This document shows positions 25,927 to 35,013 of a DNA stretch of 64,000 nt, in pieces. Position numbers and translations under genes: made by a program. Below the pieces are notes generated by a model that did not search any database, was not told the DNA's origin, and was given only the letters and a program-made list of their open reading frames with translations. The stretch is from an uncultured Bacteroidales bacterium (GTDB taxonomy: Bacteria > Bacteroidota > Bacteroidia > Bacteroidales > CAIXZF01). Location: contig CAIXZF010000072.1 in the NCBI GenBank assembly GCA_903923925.1, forward strand, positions 62,001 through 126,000. Direction: 5' to 3'. The first letter of the stretch is position 1, and each line of letters starts with the position of its first letter.

Positions 25927-27297
25927 ATGGGATTGAAAAAAAGCATAATTGGAAGTTGGAATAAGCTCAGTAGCTGGAAGAAAGTCTGGATAACAGGGCT
26001 CTTATTTGTTGCTGCAAATCTTACATTTTCGAATTGGTTGCTGGTTAACTGGCAGGGTTTGATGTGGTCCGACATGGCTGGCTATTACCAATGGCTTCCG
26101 GCTGTTTTTATAAAACATGATATTTTAGCTCAGCCCTATGCTTTCTATCTTCCTTATGGTACTCCATTCAATCGATACACATATGGTGTGTCTATATTGA
26201 TATTGCCTTTCTTCCTGGTATCTCATCTGTATTCATTAATAATGGGATTGCCAACCGATGGGAGATCAGCTGTTTATGGTGCATCGATAGTAGCTGCTGC
26301 AATTACCTGGTGTTATGTTGGCTTATACCTGCTTTACCGGGAATTAAAAAAACAATTCCCGGCCAAGGCCTCGTTTATCACCGTATTTATGCTGTTTTTT
26401 GCAAGCAACATCTTTTATTATTCGGATATTGAGTCGGGGATGTCGCATGTATTTGGGTTCTTTCTAGTGGCATGGATTGTTTTTTCTACACCTCGCTTCT
26501 GGGCTAAGCCGAATGTGCGAAATTCAATCTGGCTTGCAATACCACTTGGAATTGCAGTATTGATAAGGCCTACAAATCTGGTACTCTCTTTTTATATCAT
26601 TCTCTATGGTATTCATTCTTTTAAGGCTCTTAAAGAAAGAATTGCTGCGGTTTTCGGAATGTGGGACAGCTGGTTGATTTTTTTTGTAATAGGTATTTTA
26701 TTCTGGATCCCCCAAAGTTATTACTGGCATGCAACTACCGGTGATTGGATCACTTATCCTTACAAATATTCGTTTACACCCAACGAGACTTTCAGAAATC
26801 TGGAAAGTCCGAAAATTTTCCAGGTTTTACTAAGCCCAAGGAGTGGCTGGCTACTCTATAGTCCGTTTATGATACTTGCTGTAATTGGTCTTTATAAGTG
26901 TGCCCGCCTGAACAAATTCAATATCTGGGGAATTTTGCTGCCTTTCCTTCTGATACTCTATTTCGATGCAAGTTGGTGGATCTTTACATTTGCCTGTAGT
27001 TTTGGTTACAGAGCACTTATAGAAACCTATCCTCTGCTTGTAATTCCTTTAGGTCTGATCGTCACACAGATACTAGCTTACCGGAAAGTTGCAGCAAAGA
27101 TTACAGTGATATTTTTTGCCTGTATCCTTTTATATACTAATGTCAGGATGTCGTACATTTACAATAAAGCACCCTGCTGGGACGGGAAAAACTGGGGCTG
27201 GCCACAGTATAACCTTATATGGAATAAGGTCTTCTGGTTGTCAAATTACAGAAACGATATTCCACCCTGCGATTTGGAAGAAGCGAAACCTGAATAA
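25927..27297 (+). CDS. Polytopic membrane protein, GT-C glycosyltransferase-like
   Basis: This 456-residue protein has about ten transmembrane helices. Between the first two helices is a long loop with WSDMAGYYQWLPAVF, and then IRPTNLVLSFYIILYG and a DASWWIFTFACSFGYRALIE segment. The DM... loop and helix layout resemble GT-C-type glycosyltransferases (PMT/GT39-like), which use lipid-linked sugars in the periplasm. I cannot confirm the acceptor or donor. It stands alone, divergent from lysS. Confidence 0.6.
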   Translation: MGLKKSIIGSWNKLSSWKKVWITGLLFVAANLTFSNWLLVNWQGLMWSDMAGYYQWLPAVFIKHDILAQPYAFYLPYGTPFNRYTYGVSILILPFFLVSHLYSLIMGLPTDGRSAVYGASIVAAAITWCYVGLYLLYRELKKQFPAKASFITVFMLFFASNIFYYSDIESGMSHVFGFFLVAWIVFSTPRFWAKPNVRNSIWLAIPLGIAVLIRPTNLVLSFYIILYGIHSFKALKERIAAVFGMWDSWLIFFVIGILFWIPQSYYWHATTGDWITYPYKYSFTPNETFRNLESPKIFQVLLSPRSGWLLYSPFMILAVIGLYKCARLNKFNIWGILLPFLLILYFDASWWIFTFACSFGYRALIETYPLLVIPLGLIVTQILAYRKVAAKITVIFFACILLYTNVRMSYIYNKAPCWDGKNWGWPQYNLIWNKVFWLSNYRNDIPPCDLEEAKPE

Positions 27298-27347
27298 TTA
27301 GGGACAACAAGTAAAACCTGGCAAATAATAGAATACCAAACAAATTT

Positions 27348-27418
27348 CATTTATCTCCTACGGAGAAAAAATATTTCGTTGCCTATCCATTCTATTGTCA
27401 TTTATCTCCTACGGAGAA
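27348..27418. repeat. Two copies of a 20-bp hairpin repeat (CATTTATCTCCTACGGAGAA)
   Basis: The identical 20-bp sequence occurs at 27348-27367 and 27399-27418, 51 bp apart. Its core TCTCC-TAC-GGAGA is a short inverted repeat. Reverse-orientation relatives lie in the spacer at 48758-48829, so this is a dispersed REP-like family. Confidence 0.85.
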
Positions 27419-27436
27419 TTCAATATAAAAACTATT

Positions 27437-27495
27437 GAAACATCGAATTGAAACATCGAATTGAAAATAATCTGGAATAATCTGGAATAATCTGG
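27437..27495. repeat. Short tandem repeats (13 bp x2, then 10 bp x3)
   Basis: GAAACATCGAATT occurs twice in tandem (27437-27462) and AATAATCTGG three times in tandem (27466-27495). They are exact copies. No function is apparent. Confidence 0.85.
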
Positions 27496-27570
27496 AATAT
27501 AAGCTTTCTTTGAAGAATTATCAAAATAACTTCCTCAAAACAGTATCAATCCCTTTTAGACGTGATAACT

Positions 27571-27612
27571 AATTGCTGCAAACATAGGGCTCCGCTGGAG
27601 CCAGTTGCAATT
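27571..27612. repeat. Hairpin: GGCTCC-GCT-GGAGCC with AATTGC/GCAATT flanks
   Basis: A perfect 6-bp stem with a 3-nt loop (27588-27602) is bracketed by the inverted pair AATTGC (27571-27576) and GCAATT (27607-27612). It could be a terminator-like or REP-type hairpin, but no T-run follows directly. Confidence 0.6.
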
Positions 27613-27771
27613 TTGTTATTAAGTGAGCAATTTCAAAATATCACGACATTCATTGATTTAATTGAGGAATTATTCCTTTCTTAAAATCTCAAAGAGAAAT
27701 TTGCAACAAATCATTCGCAAGCTGGTGAAGTCCTAATTCAATCTTTTTCGACTGGGCTGGACGTGGATGTT

Positions 27772-27900
27772 TTAAGCCAGATGCGTATTGGCTTTTATTT
27801 CATCAATTGTTGAAGCTGTGCTAACACAGCCAGGAAGTATAGGAATATAAGCTGAATATCCTGTATTTGATTTTTCGATGATGATGACGACCTTTTCCAT
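27772..27900 (-). pseudogene. HicB-like antitoxin remnant (42 aa)
   Basis: A short minus-strand ORF from the ATG at 27900 encodes 42 residues. Its KVVIIIEKSNTGYSAYIPIL followed by PGCVSTASTIDEIKAN matches the typical HicB N-terminal domain. HicB proteins usually continue through an amphipathic helix and often a DNA-binding domain; this one stops right after KANTHLA. No HicA toxin gene is adjacent on either side. The ORF is too short for the track. It may be a degraded toxin-antitoxin module or a solitary short HicB domain. Confidence 0.6.
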
Positions 27901-27966
27901 GTTGTCTTTCCTTTATATTAATCCTGCCTGCTTTAAAATTGAGTTTTGCACTAAAAATAATGATAA

Positions 27967-28701
27967 TCACTCCAGCACTTTTTCAAGGATTGCGGGCGAT
28001 TTCATTTCCTGGAAGCCATTCAGCTGAAGCCTGTAATATTCAACTACTTTCTGCAGGAGTTCTCTGCGGGTTGTATTATTGATATTCAATAATTTAATTT
28101 CGTTATAATTGTTGTTGCTAAGTTCATGTATCCACAAACTCAGCGGGAACTCTGCGAAATGTGTATGATTTGGACAGGTTCTGCAAAAAACTCCTTCTTT
28201 CAGATCGAAAACCTGGTTTTGCTGATCATAATTATCCATTGGCCGAAAACCCAATTGACGTGTAAACTGAATTGCAAACCATAAATGGAAATTTATACAA
28301 TCATCTATAAGTAAATCAAACATCTCAATAGAAGCAAGCAGGAAAGAAAAGAGTTCCGGATTTGCTTCTTCCTCTCTTAATGACTTGTAAATAAGTTCAT
28401 TAACAAAAAGAGCAATACTCCTTTTCCGCATGTCAAAAGGAATACTTTGAAATGGCTGATAGAGACTTACTTCCTTAGCTACCTGGAGATCTGATTTTTC
28501 TTTTAAGTTGAAAACGATTTCCAGTAAGCTTAAATGTTCGAAAAGGTTAGGACTTATTCGATGTTTCTGTTTTCGTACACCCTTGAAAATAAAAGATTTA
28601 AGGCCATATTCTTCGGTATAAATCTTTACAATCAGGCTCGACTCACTAAACTTGATCTGGTGAAGTACAATTCCGCGGGTTTTACAGAAAGTAGAAGGCA
28701 A
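27967..28701 (-). CDS. recO: DNA repair protein RecO
   Basis: This 244-residue protein has the RecO N-terminal OB fold (KTRGIVLHQIKFSESSLIVKI, then IFKGVRKQKHRISPNLFEHL) and a C-terminal helical domain. A possible zinc-binding pair is seen in GVFCRTCPNHTHF. RecO works with RecR to load RecA onto SSB-coated single-stranded DNA. It follows porZ by 10 bp on the same strand. Confidence 0.93.
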   Translation of the reverse strand: MPSTFCKTRGIVLHQIKFSESSLIVKIYTEEYGLKSFIFKGVRKQKHRISPNLFEHLSLLEIVFNLKEKSDLQVAKEVSLYQPFQSIPFDMRKRSIALFVNELIYKSLREEEANPELFSFLLASIEMFDLLIDDCINFHLWFAIQFTRQLGFRPMDNYDQQNQVFDLKEGVFCRTCPNHTHFAEFPLSLWIHELSNNNYNEIKLLNINNTTRRELLQKVVEYYRLQLNGFQEMKSPAILEKVLE

Positions 28702-28711
28702 AAGGTTCAGA

Positions 28712-31063
28712 TTAATTCTTAAAAAGTATCTTGGTCACATAGGTTTCGGAACCGTCAACATTGCTGATAAATATGAGGTATACTCCGCTACCCGGTCTGC
28801 TTCCGTTCATCGTAAGGCCATTCCAGATTGCCTGTCCACCTTCGGCTTTTGTATGATATATGAGATTGCCTGCAATATCGGTAATCTTCACATCAGCATC
28901 ACGAACAAGGCCTTTCACAGCAATTATTCCAGTATATCCTGATTCTACAGGATTCGGATAAGCAACTACATCTGAATTTGTTTCTCCTCCTTTGGTAGCA
29001 CTTCCTTTAAATGAAACAATGCCTTTATCGCTTCCGAAAAAAACCTCTCCGGTATTATCATCTATTGTAATAGCCGTAATAAGATCCGATAATAAAGGAC
29101 TATTTTCGGTTGTGAAATGATAAATCAGTTTAGTACCATCAGCCGACATTAGAAAAACTCCGGCACGTTCTGTTCCAAACCATTTCCTGTTAGCTCCGTC
29201 AACTGCAATTGAAGTAACAGCTTCGGTTTCCAGCAAATATTGAGTGTAACCGTCCTGAGTAACATAAATTCGCTGAGCATCATTATTCTCATTTGAAAAC
29301 GCTTTTTCGGGAGTGTAAAAAACCGCAACGCCTTCATCTGTACCTAACCATATCAGGCCTTCCTGATCAACAGCAATGCTAAGTACTCTGCTACCAGGAA
29401 TGGCTCCGCTTCCAATACCACCGGATATTATTTTAGCCCTGTCGTCAAGAGGATTATCAATTGTGTAATTGTCGTTGAAAATCAACAACTTATTGCCTCT
29501 CAAAAGCATCCATTTCTGTTCATAATTATCGATTACAAATTCGCCTACATCAATACCTGACCCACCTTGTGTAAGTGTGCCAATATTAAAGGACTTCCAG
29601 TCGCCTGATGGGAACTTTCTTACCGACAGAATATTTGTAGCATTTGAATTACAAACCCAAAGGTTATTGTTTGAATCGAATTGTAATCCGCCAATTTTAA
29701 CTTCGGAAGGAGCTCCATTAGCAGGCGGCCGTAAAGAACTGTTTGTAGCGTTAAAAAGCGTCTGTGGCTGCCCGTCGTACATTTCAAGCAAGCCTCTTCC
29801 CCAGGAACCTGCATATACCCTTTTGGAGTCTGTTGGATCAATGGAAACTGTTACCATATCACGGATAGTATCCATCATGGCTGTATTGGTATTGTCGAGA
29901 GTGGACCAATGTTCGTCTTTAAACGTGAAAACTGCTGCCGGGGTCCAGTTATTACCCCAGGTTAGGTTTCTGCCTCCGGGAGCAACACAAAGTCGTTTGT
30001 CTTTCAGCGACATAGAAAAAACTCCCGGACTCGACGGACCATCTGGCAGGTATTGAATGTAATTCCACGTATCCCAGTTTTGTATAAGTCCATATTTGGC
30101 GTCTGCAAACCAGTTTCTTCCGTCACTATCGATAAAAGCATCCATTGGAGCAGGAAAATGATCAACACCATTTAGAATATAGGTAAAAACATGGTAAACA
30201 ACATTCAGATTAGTGTCGAGGATATCGATAAATCCATCGTTAGCAATAATGGTTTTATCACCATATGCATTGATACTGTGCTTGTTGGATGTATATGTTT
30301 TATCGAAGTAATTCCAAATCCCTTTTGAGTAGTAATAAAGTGTATCGGAACTATAAACAGGGCCTGCTTCATTGGCAAGTAATTTTCCATGGAAATATTC
30401 CACAATATTATACTTTGAGTCAGGATGAAAAATCGTCATGTCTTTTGTCCAGGCCTGGTAATTAGAGAGGTTGGCATGCGATGCTGAGGCCTTGTAGATT
30501 CCAGCCTCAGTTGCAGCAAATAAACTGTCGCCGCTGCTTGTAAAGTCAAAAACTTCGATAGGAGAACCTTCTGGGCCAATATAATAAGTGTCTTTAATTT
30601 CGTTTTTCAGCAGGTCGACAACAACAATTCCAAAACCAGCGCATAAATAAGCGTAACGCCCGTAAACAACAGCTTTATTTACAATTTTCTTTCCTAAAAT
30701 AGGCTTGCGCTTTATGTCGGGAAGATTAATAATCGAATTATTCTGAATAAGATCGATATTTGAATTTTCATATGTTATCACAATAGTTTCATATTCAGGG
30801 CTGTACGAAACAGAGCTTACTCCAACATCACTTAATCCATTAATTTTATTAAGCCGGTTAATGCTCCAGTCGTTTTTATCAATCCAATAAATGCAATATG
30901 GAGTTGCACAATATACTTTCCCTTTGGCCTGAACAACAGATATTGTTTTATTATATGGAAGATGATCGCGCCACTCGCCAATAGCAAGGCCCTGACTGAA
31001 AATATTCTGAGCAAAAAATAAAAAAAGTATAATAAAACCGGGAATTGTGAATAATTTCCTCAT
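28712..31063 (-). CDS. porZ: Type IX secretion attachment-complex protein PorZ-like (two beta-propellers, C-terminal sorting domain)
   Basis: A signal peptide (FIILFLFFAQNIFSQ) is followed by GEWRDHLPYNKTISVVQAKG and YCATPYCIYWIDK, the start of the first beta-propeller in PorZ. A second propeller with repeated WLGTDEGVAVF and KWFGTERAGVF strands comes next. The protein ends with a T9SS-type C-terminal domain (VVAYPNPVESG, GSGVYLIFIS, YVTKILFKN). PorZ is part of the surface attachment complex that anchors T9SS cargo to lipopolysaccharide. At 783 residues it is close to the family's length. A generic T9SS propeller cargo is the alternative call. Confidence 0.8.
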   Translation of the reverse strand: MRKLFTIPGFIILFLFFAQNIFSQGLAIGEWRDHLPYNKTISVVQAKGKVYCATPYCIYWIDKNDWSINRLNKINGLSDVGVSSVSYSPEYETIVITYENSNIDLIQNNSIINLPDIKRKPILGKKIVNKAVVYGRYAYLCAGFGIVVVDLLKNEIKDTYYIGPEGSPIEVFDFTSSGDSLFAATEAGIYKASASHANLSNYQAWTKDMTIFHPDSKYNIVEYFHGKLLANEAGPVYSSDTLYYYSKGIWNYFDKTYTSNKHSINAYGDKTIIANDGFIDILDTNLNVVYHVFTYILNGVDHFPAPMDAFIDSDGRNWFADAKYGLIQNWDTWNYIQYLPDGPSSPGVFSMSLKDKRLCVAPGGRNLTWGNNWTPAAVFTFKDEHWSTLDNTNTAMMDTIRDMVTVSIDPTDSKRVYAGSWGRGLLEMYDGQPQTLFNATNSSLRPPANGAPSEVKIGGLQFDSNNNLWVCNSNATNILSVRKFPSGDWKSFNIGTLTQGGSGIDVGEFVIDNYEQKWMLLRGNKLLIFNDNYTIDNPLDDRAKIISGGIGSGAIPGSRVLSIAVDQEGLIWLGTDEGVAVFYTPEKAFSNENNDAQRIYVTQDGYTQYLLETEAVTSIAVDGANRKWFGTERAGVFLMSADGTKLIYHFTTENSPLLSDLITAITIDDNTGEVFFGSDKGIVSFKGSATKGGETNSDVVAYPNPVESGYTGIIAVKGLVRDADVKITDIAGNLIYHTKAEGGQAIWNGLTMNGSRPGSGVYLIFISNVDGSETYVTKILFKN

Positions 31064-31182
31064 TCTGATCGTTAATTGGATTACAAACCTACGTTTATTT
31101 CAATTATTTTAAACAGTATGGAGGCGATTTTATTGTTCAATGGCCTTGTGTTTCTCTAAGATTTCAATTACGTTTGCTCAGG

Positions 31183-31785
31183 ATGTCGAAGCAGGAAGAA
31201 AAAATAAACCCATCATTACATACCCGCAGGATTGTTGTAAAAAACATGGTTTGCAACTGCTGTGCACGAATAATCCGAATAGAGCTGGAATCAATAGGTG
31301 TTACTATTCTGGATATTCGTCTTGGTGAAATTAATCTCGAATTCGATTCTTCCATCATCACCTTCAAACAGATTGAGAATTGCCTGAATACCAATGGTTT
31401 CGAAATCGTTGAGGATAGAGATAAAGTCTTACTCGAACAAGTAAAACATGCAGTAATCGATCTTGTACATCATTCTACTTTCAATGCAATGGTCCGGAAT
31501 TCCGATTATCTGGTAGAACGTTTCGGGGTGAGTTATCAGTACCTTTCAAACCTTTTCTCGAAAGCCGAAGGAACCACACTCGAGAAGTACATTATTGCCA
31601 ACAAAATAGAAAAGGCAAAGGAATTAATACAGGCTGGCGATCTGACACTCAGTGAAATAGCATATATGATGGGGTACAGTTCTGTCCAGTATCTTTCAAC
31701 CCAGTTTAAAGCTGTAACCGGAATATCTGTTTCCGACTACAAACGCGATCCAGCGGATTACCGTAAGTCGGTTGATAGTTTATAA
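31183..31785 (+). CDS. AraC-family regulator with N-terminal HMA-like metal-binding domain
   Basis: The start is placed at the ATG at 31183. Residues ~18-70 form a heavy-metal-associated (HMA)-like domain: VKNMVCNCCARIIRIEL contains the MxCxxC pattern and is followed by a ferredoxin-like fold. The C-terminal ~85 residues form an AraC-type helix-turn-helix (YLSNLFSKAEGTTLEKYIIA; LTLSEIAYMMGYSSVQYLST). Metal sensing (copper or similar) coupled to DNA binding is plausible. A methionine sulfoxide reductase gene lies 61 bp downstream on the same strand and could be a target. The longer track start (TTG at 31174) is less likely. Confidence 0.82.
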   Translation: MSKQEEKINPSLHTRRIVVKNMVCNCCARIIRIELESIGVTILDIRLGEINLEFDSSIITFKQIENCLNTNGFEIVEDRDKVLLEQVKHAVIDLVHHSTFNAMVRNSDYLVERFGVSYQYLSNLFSKAEGTTLEKYIIANKIEKAKELIQAGDLTLSEIAYMMGYSSVQYLSTQFKAVTGISVSDYKRDPADYRKSVDSL

Positions 31786-31846
31786 TCGACACCGTATTCC
31801 AGTAAACTATCCGCTGAAATGTTTGTTATTGCAATAAAGAATAATC

Positions 31847-32791
31847 ATGTTTTCTAAATTTTCAATCGTAATCAGTTCATTATTGCTGATTTCTCTAGTT
31901 GGGTGCGGACAGCAAAAATCTGAGACAATACAAAAAGCTATGCAATACAAAGAGTTAACAGCTGAAGAGCAAAGAGTTATACTTCAAAAAGGAACAGAAA
32001 AACCCTTTAGTGGCAAATATGAGAAGTTCGACGAAAAGGGAACATACTCATGTAAACGCTGTGGTGCTTCATTATACAGATCTGATGATAAATTTGATGC
32101 ACATTGCGGCTGGCCAAGTTTCGATGATGAGATTAAGGGTGCTGTAACCCGAACCACAGATGCCGACGGACGCAGAACAGAAATTACCTGTGCCAATTGT
32201 GGCGCGCATCTGGGACATGTATTTCTCGGAGAAGGTCTTACTGAAAAAGATACAAGGCATTGTGTAAATTCAATATCGCTGGAATTTGTTCCTGCTGGTT
32301 CAAAATCCAAAACCGATACTGCAATTTTTGCCGGTGGCTGTTTCTGGGGAGTTGAATATTACCTCCAGAAATCTAAGGGAGTTTTTACTGTGGAGTCAGG
32401 CTATATTGGTGGTCGTAAAGATAAACCGACTTACCAGGAAGTATGTTCCGGAAAAACCGGCCATCTGGAAGCAGTAGAAGTTGTTTTTGATCCGGCCTTG
32501 ACAGATTTTGAAACGCTTGCAAGGCTCTTTTTCGAGATTCACGATCCCACACAGGCCGATGGTCAGGGTCCTGATCGCGGAGAACAGTACCGTTCTGCTG
32601 TCTTTTACAGGACAGAACAGCAAAAGCAAATCACCGAAAAACTCATTATGCTTTTAAAAGGTAAAGGGTATAAAGTAGTAACACAGCTCCTGCCTGCCAC
32701 ACATTTCTGGAAAGCCGAAGAATATCACCAGGATTATTATGAGCATAAAGGGTCGACACCATATTGTCACGGCTATACAAAGCGCTTTTAA
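31847..32791 (+). CDS. msrBA: Bifunctional methionine sulfoxide reductase B/A fusion, lipoprotein
   Basis: The protein starts with a lipoprotein signal (SLLLISLVGCG), so it probably acts in the periplasm. Residues ~35-150 are an MsrB domain with zinc CxxC pairs (CKRCG, CANCG) and the catalytic Cys in TRHCVNSISL. Residues ~160-314 are MsrA, with its catalytic Cys in AGGCFWGVEYY, and then GHLEAVEVVFDP and a C-terminal Cys (PYCHGY). The two activities reduce the R and S epimers of methionine sulfoxide. The domain order here is B then A, the reverse of the PilB-type fusion. A metal-domain AraC regulator lies upstream. Confidence 0.93.
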   Translation: MFSKFSIVISSLLLISLVGCGQQKSETIQKAMQYKELTAEEQRVILQKGTEKPFSGKYEKFDEKGTYSCKRCGASLYRSDDKFDAHCGWPSFDDEIKGAVTRTTDADGRRTEITCANCGAHLGHVFLGEGLTEKDTRHCVNSISLEFVPAGSKSKTDTAIFAGGCFWGVEYYLQKSKGVFTVESGYIGGRKDKPTYQEVCSGKTGHLEAVEVVFDPALTDFETLARLFFEIHDPTQADGQGPDRGEQYRSAVFYRTEQQKQITEKLIMLLKGKGYKVVTQLLPATHFWKAEEYHQDYYEHKGSTPYCHGYTKRF

Positions 32792-32804
32792 TTTTGTTCT
32801 GTAA

Positions 32805-32824
32805 GGACATGCCATGGCGTGTCC
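32805..32824. repeat. Palindromic hairpin between msrBA and the OMP gene
   Basis: GGACATGCCATGGCGTGTCC is an imperfect palindrome (one T/G exchange). It sits between convergent gene ends, so it may be a bidirectional terminator-like hairpin. Similar GGACACGCCATGG...TCC repeats are known from other bacterial genomes, so it may be REP-like instead. Confidence 0.6.
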
Positions 32825-32827
32825 CTA

Positions 32828-33526
32828 CTAAAATGGCAGACAGAATTTGCATCCGATTAAAATTCTGGGTGCATTTTTAGTAATTTTTTTTGCATAATAC
32901 AGGTTTGAAGCATCCTGTAATATATCATTGTAACTACTAGTTCCGTAAGCCACTCCCAGATATGCGTCGTAAGTAAATCTATGTGAGTAGTACTCCCATT
33001 GTTTTCCTGCAATGAAGCAAACTTCCGACATCTGGTATCCAGTGTTTACAGTATAACCAGGAGCATTTCCAAGGATAATTTCTGAATAGGAATTGTATTT
33101 TCTATATTTAGCAGATCCTGAAATGTATATGCCCCCCATGTCTCCTTCAACCGGATAATACCGCAAACCACCTTCCAGCATAATACCTGTTTTGACTATT
33201 ATATTGTTATCAATGTATGCATTATTTTCCCTTGAAAGCTCATAAAAAAAATCCCTGAATGCTGGCCCCACGCCGATCTCAAAACTCAGTTTTCTTTTTA
33301 AATACCGTTCGAAATTAAACAGGAATACACCACGGAACAGCATTGAATAATTCCATTTAAGCATATTTTTTTCTTGTATTATTTCTTTTTCCAGTTCTAC
33401 TTCTGCTGTATCTTTTAAATTGAAGGGTTTGTAAACAACTACCTTATTACTGGAGTCGGTTTGTGCTTTTAACGTTAATGCCAGCAGAAGTGGCAAAATG
33501 AGCATCATTAAAATTTTTGTCATCAT
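32828..33526 (-). CDS. Outer-membrane beta-barrel protein, KPF family paralog A
   Basis: Signal peptide (ILMMLILPLLLALTLKAQ), then NKVVVYKPF, a conserved NMLKWNYSMLFRGVFLFNFE segment, the RYYPVEGDMGGIYISGSAKY motif and a C-terminal CKFCLPF ending in Phe. Paralogs B and C share the same blocks in the same order. The strand pattern and terminal Phe fit a ~230-residue outer-membrane barrel. It is last in the minus-strand series 36470 to 32828. Function unknown. Confidence 0.8.
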   Translation of the reverse strand: MMTKILMMLILPLLLALTLKAQTDSSNKVVVYKPFNLKDTAEVELEKEIIQEKNMLKWNYSMLFRGVFLFNFERYLKRKLSFEIGVGPAFRDFFYELSRENNAYIDNNIIVKTGIMLEGGLRYYPVEGDMGGIYISGSAKYRKYNSYSEIILGNAPGYTVNTGYQMSEVCFIAGKQWEYYSHRFTYDAYLGVAYGTSSYNDILQDASNLYYAKKITKNAPRILIGCKFCLPF

Positions 33527-33610
33527 AGCATTTACTATTATTGGTTATACAATGACTTCTCAAGTAAGGATTTTTTCAAGGTGCATATCATGACATTGCC
33601 CTGCAAAATG

Positions 33611-34987
33611 TTAGTATAAGGTTAGGATCAGGTTCTGGTAGATATTTTTTAGTTTGTTTTCGTTTTGTTGATTTGTTTTCTCAGCCAAAAACCAGCTCAT
33701 ACGGCGGCCACCCTGGTAAAACCGGTAAAAAGGATAAACTCCGAAAACTGTTCCGGTGAAGAATAAGCCTTGGGAATAGGATAGTACGGAAAGCACTCCG
33801 CAGCCTGCCTCAAGGAGTAAACTGCTGAGTCCCTTAAGCGGGTATCCTGAATATGCTTGTCCAAGACCCGGAAGAAAGGTGGAAAGCCGCATTGCTTTTG
33901 AAGGAGATCTGAATTTCGGGGAAACACTCAAACTTGCAATTTCCTTGTGAAGGATGCTTGTTGAATCGGTCAGGCGCAGCAATAAATCTTTACACTCCGT
34001 GAACTTCTGCAGTTCGGTCTGAGTAAGCAGCCACAGTCGAAGATCCTGAATGTTTGTCAACCGGATACTGTCGGGGATAGCAGTCTGTACTGAGTACGAT
34101 TTTTCATACTCTTCTTTTAAAAATAATTCGAATGCAAATTTATGGCTTTCGATGCTGGTGAAAGGCGTTTTAAGCAGCAGTTGACTAATCTGCTTATTGT
34201 TATTCTTCCTGTGGTAAAATTCCCTGATATCGTGCTCTGTTTGCCTGTAATAATCGATTTGCCTTTTCTTTGCATAAGCCACTGTACCCCAGATATTGCC
34301 CCCATAAAAGGCTGTCAGCATCCCGAATCCCGCAAGTGTGAGTGTTGGATCATTAACTTTAATAAGCAGTTCGGTGGCTACAGCCGCAATTCCCGCGTTC
34401 ATTACAAAGGCTGATAAGGCCTGTCCTTTGCTTCCAAGGTAGGCTTTGCCAAGTCCCGGGACTAATGCCGATAACAGTCCTGCCTTCAGAGCTGATTTTT
34501 GTTCAGGAGCCTTGTGCTTTTTAATAAGCCCGATTATTTCCGGCCCTAATGAATCAGCAGGAATACTGATGATGAAAGGCTGATTGTTAAACCGGTATTG
34601 AAAAGGATAATCTTTCACCTTGGCAGTGCCCGGATTGAGCAGAAATGCCGGAGCTTCAAACTTTGCACTGCCATTGCAGCGGGTCAGGCGATCTGTAGTG
34701 AGGAACAATCCTTTTACATTTCCAAACTCCGAAATTGCCATCCCTGAAAAAACAGAGCAGGAAGGTTCAAACTCGCAATTTGCAGAAAGCTGCTCGGAAA
34801 GAAATAATCGATAAATCCTGTTGAACAGGCTAAAAACAGAGTGTGCTTTGAGATTGTTGCTGTTCTCGGTATTGAGTTTATTTTCGTAATGACGTAGTAT
34901 AAACTCTTTCTCAGAAAGTGGTGCATTCTGGGAAAAAACCTGAATTTGTAGGGCTAGCAGGATAAATATAAGTGCAGCATTCTTCAT
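33611..34987 (-). CDS. YidD-domain protein with signal peptide and two PGLG repeats
   Basis: The ATG at 34987 is preferred because MKNAALIFILLALQIQVFSQ is a signal peptide. Residues ~45-120 match YidD (membrane protein insertion efficiency factor): the CEFEPSCSVFSGMAIS motif and TTDRLTRC, with YidD's three conserved Cys. After that come two related hydrophobic segments, SALVPGLGKAYLGSKGQAL and STFLPGLGQAYSGYPLKGL, which look like a duplicated short membrane domain, plus helices near the C-terminus. Free YidD is a small cytoplasmic/membrane-peripheral protein, so fusion to a secreted leader is odd. It is flanked by the paralogous OMP genes, so it may serve in their assembly; that is inference. 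Confidence 0.7.
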   Translation of the reverse strand: MKNAALIFILLALQIQVFSQNAPLSEKEFILRHYENKLNTENSNNLKAHSVFSLFNRIYRLFLSEQLSANCEFEPSCSVFSGMAISEFGNVKGLFLTTDRLTRCNGSAKFEAPAFLLNPGTAKVKDYPFQYRFNNQPFIISIPADSLGPEIIGLIKKHKAPEQKSALKAGLLSALVPGLGKAYLGSKGQALSAFVMNAGIAAVATELLIKVNDPTLTLAGFGMLTAFYGGNIWGTVAYAKKRQIDYYRQTEHDIREFYHRKNNNKQISQLLLKTPFTSIESHKFAFELFLKEEYEKSYSVQTAIPDSIRLTNIQDLRLWLLTQTELQKFTECKDLLLRLTDSTSILHKEIASLSVSPKFRSPSKAMRLSTFLPGLGQAYSGYPLKGLSSLLLEAGCGVLSVLSYSQGLFFTGTVFGVYPFYRFYQGGRRMSWFLAEKTNQQNENKLKNIYQNLILTLY

Positions 34988-35013
34988 TCGTAAGTTTCCC
35001 GATCGTATGGAAA

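Larger units (their letters stand above)
27298..27771. other. Repeat-rich intergenic stretch (no intact gene)
   Basis: The stretch holds several short repeats and hairpins described separately: two copies of a 20-bp hairpin element, a 13-bp doublet, a 10-bp triplet and a 15-bp palindrome flanked by an inverted repeat. No ORF longer than a few dozen codons is supported here. It resembles decayed or mobile-repeat spacer DNA. Confidence 0.6.

Noticed and set aside
27348-27495. CRISPR array in the repeat-rich spacer
   Set aside because: Only two 20-bp copies 51 bp apart, unequal tandem repeats and no cas genes.
29577-30056. 159-codon plus-strand ORF inside porZ
   Set aside because: Antisense shadow of the minus-strand propeller gene.
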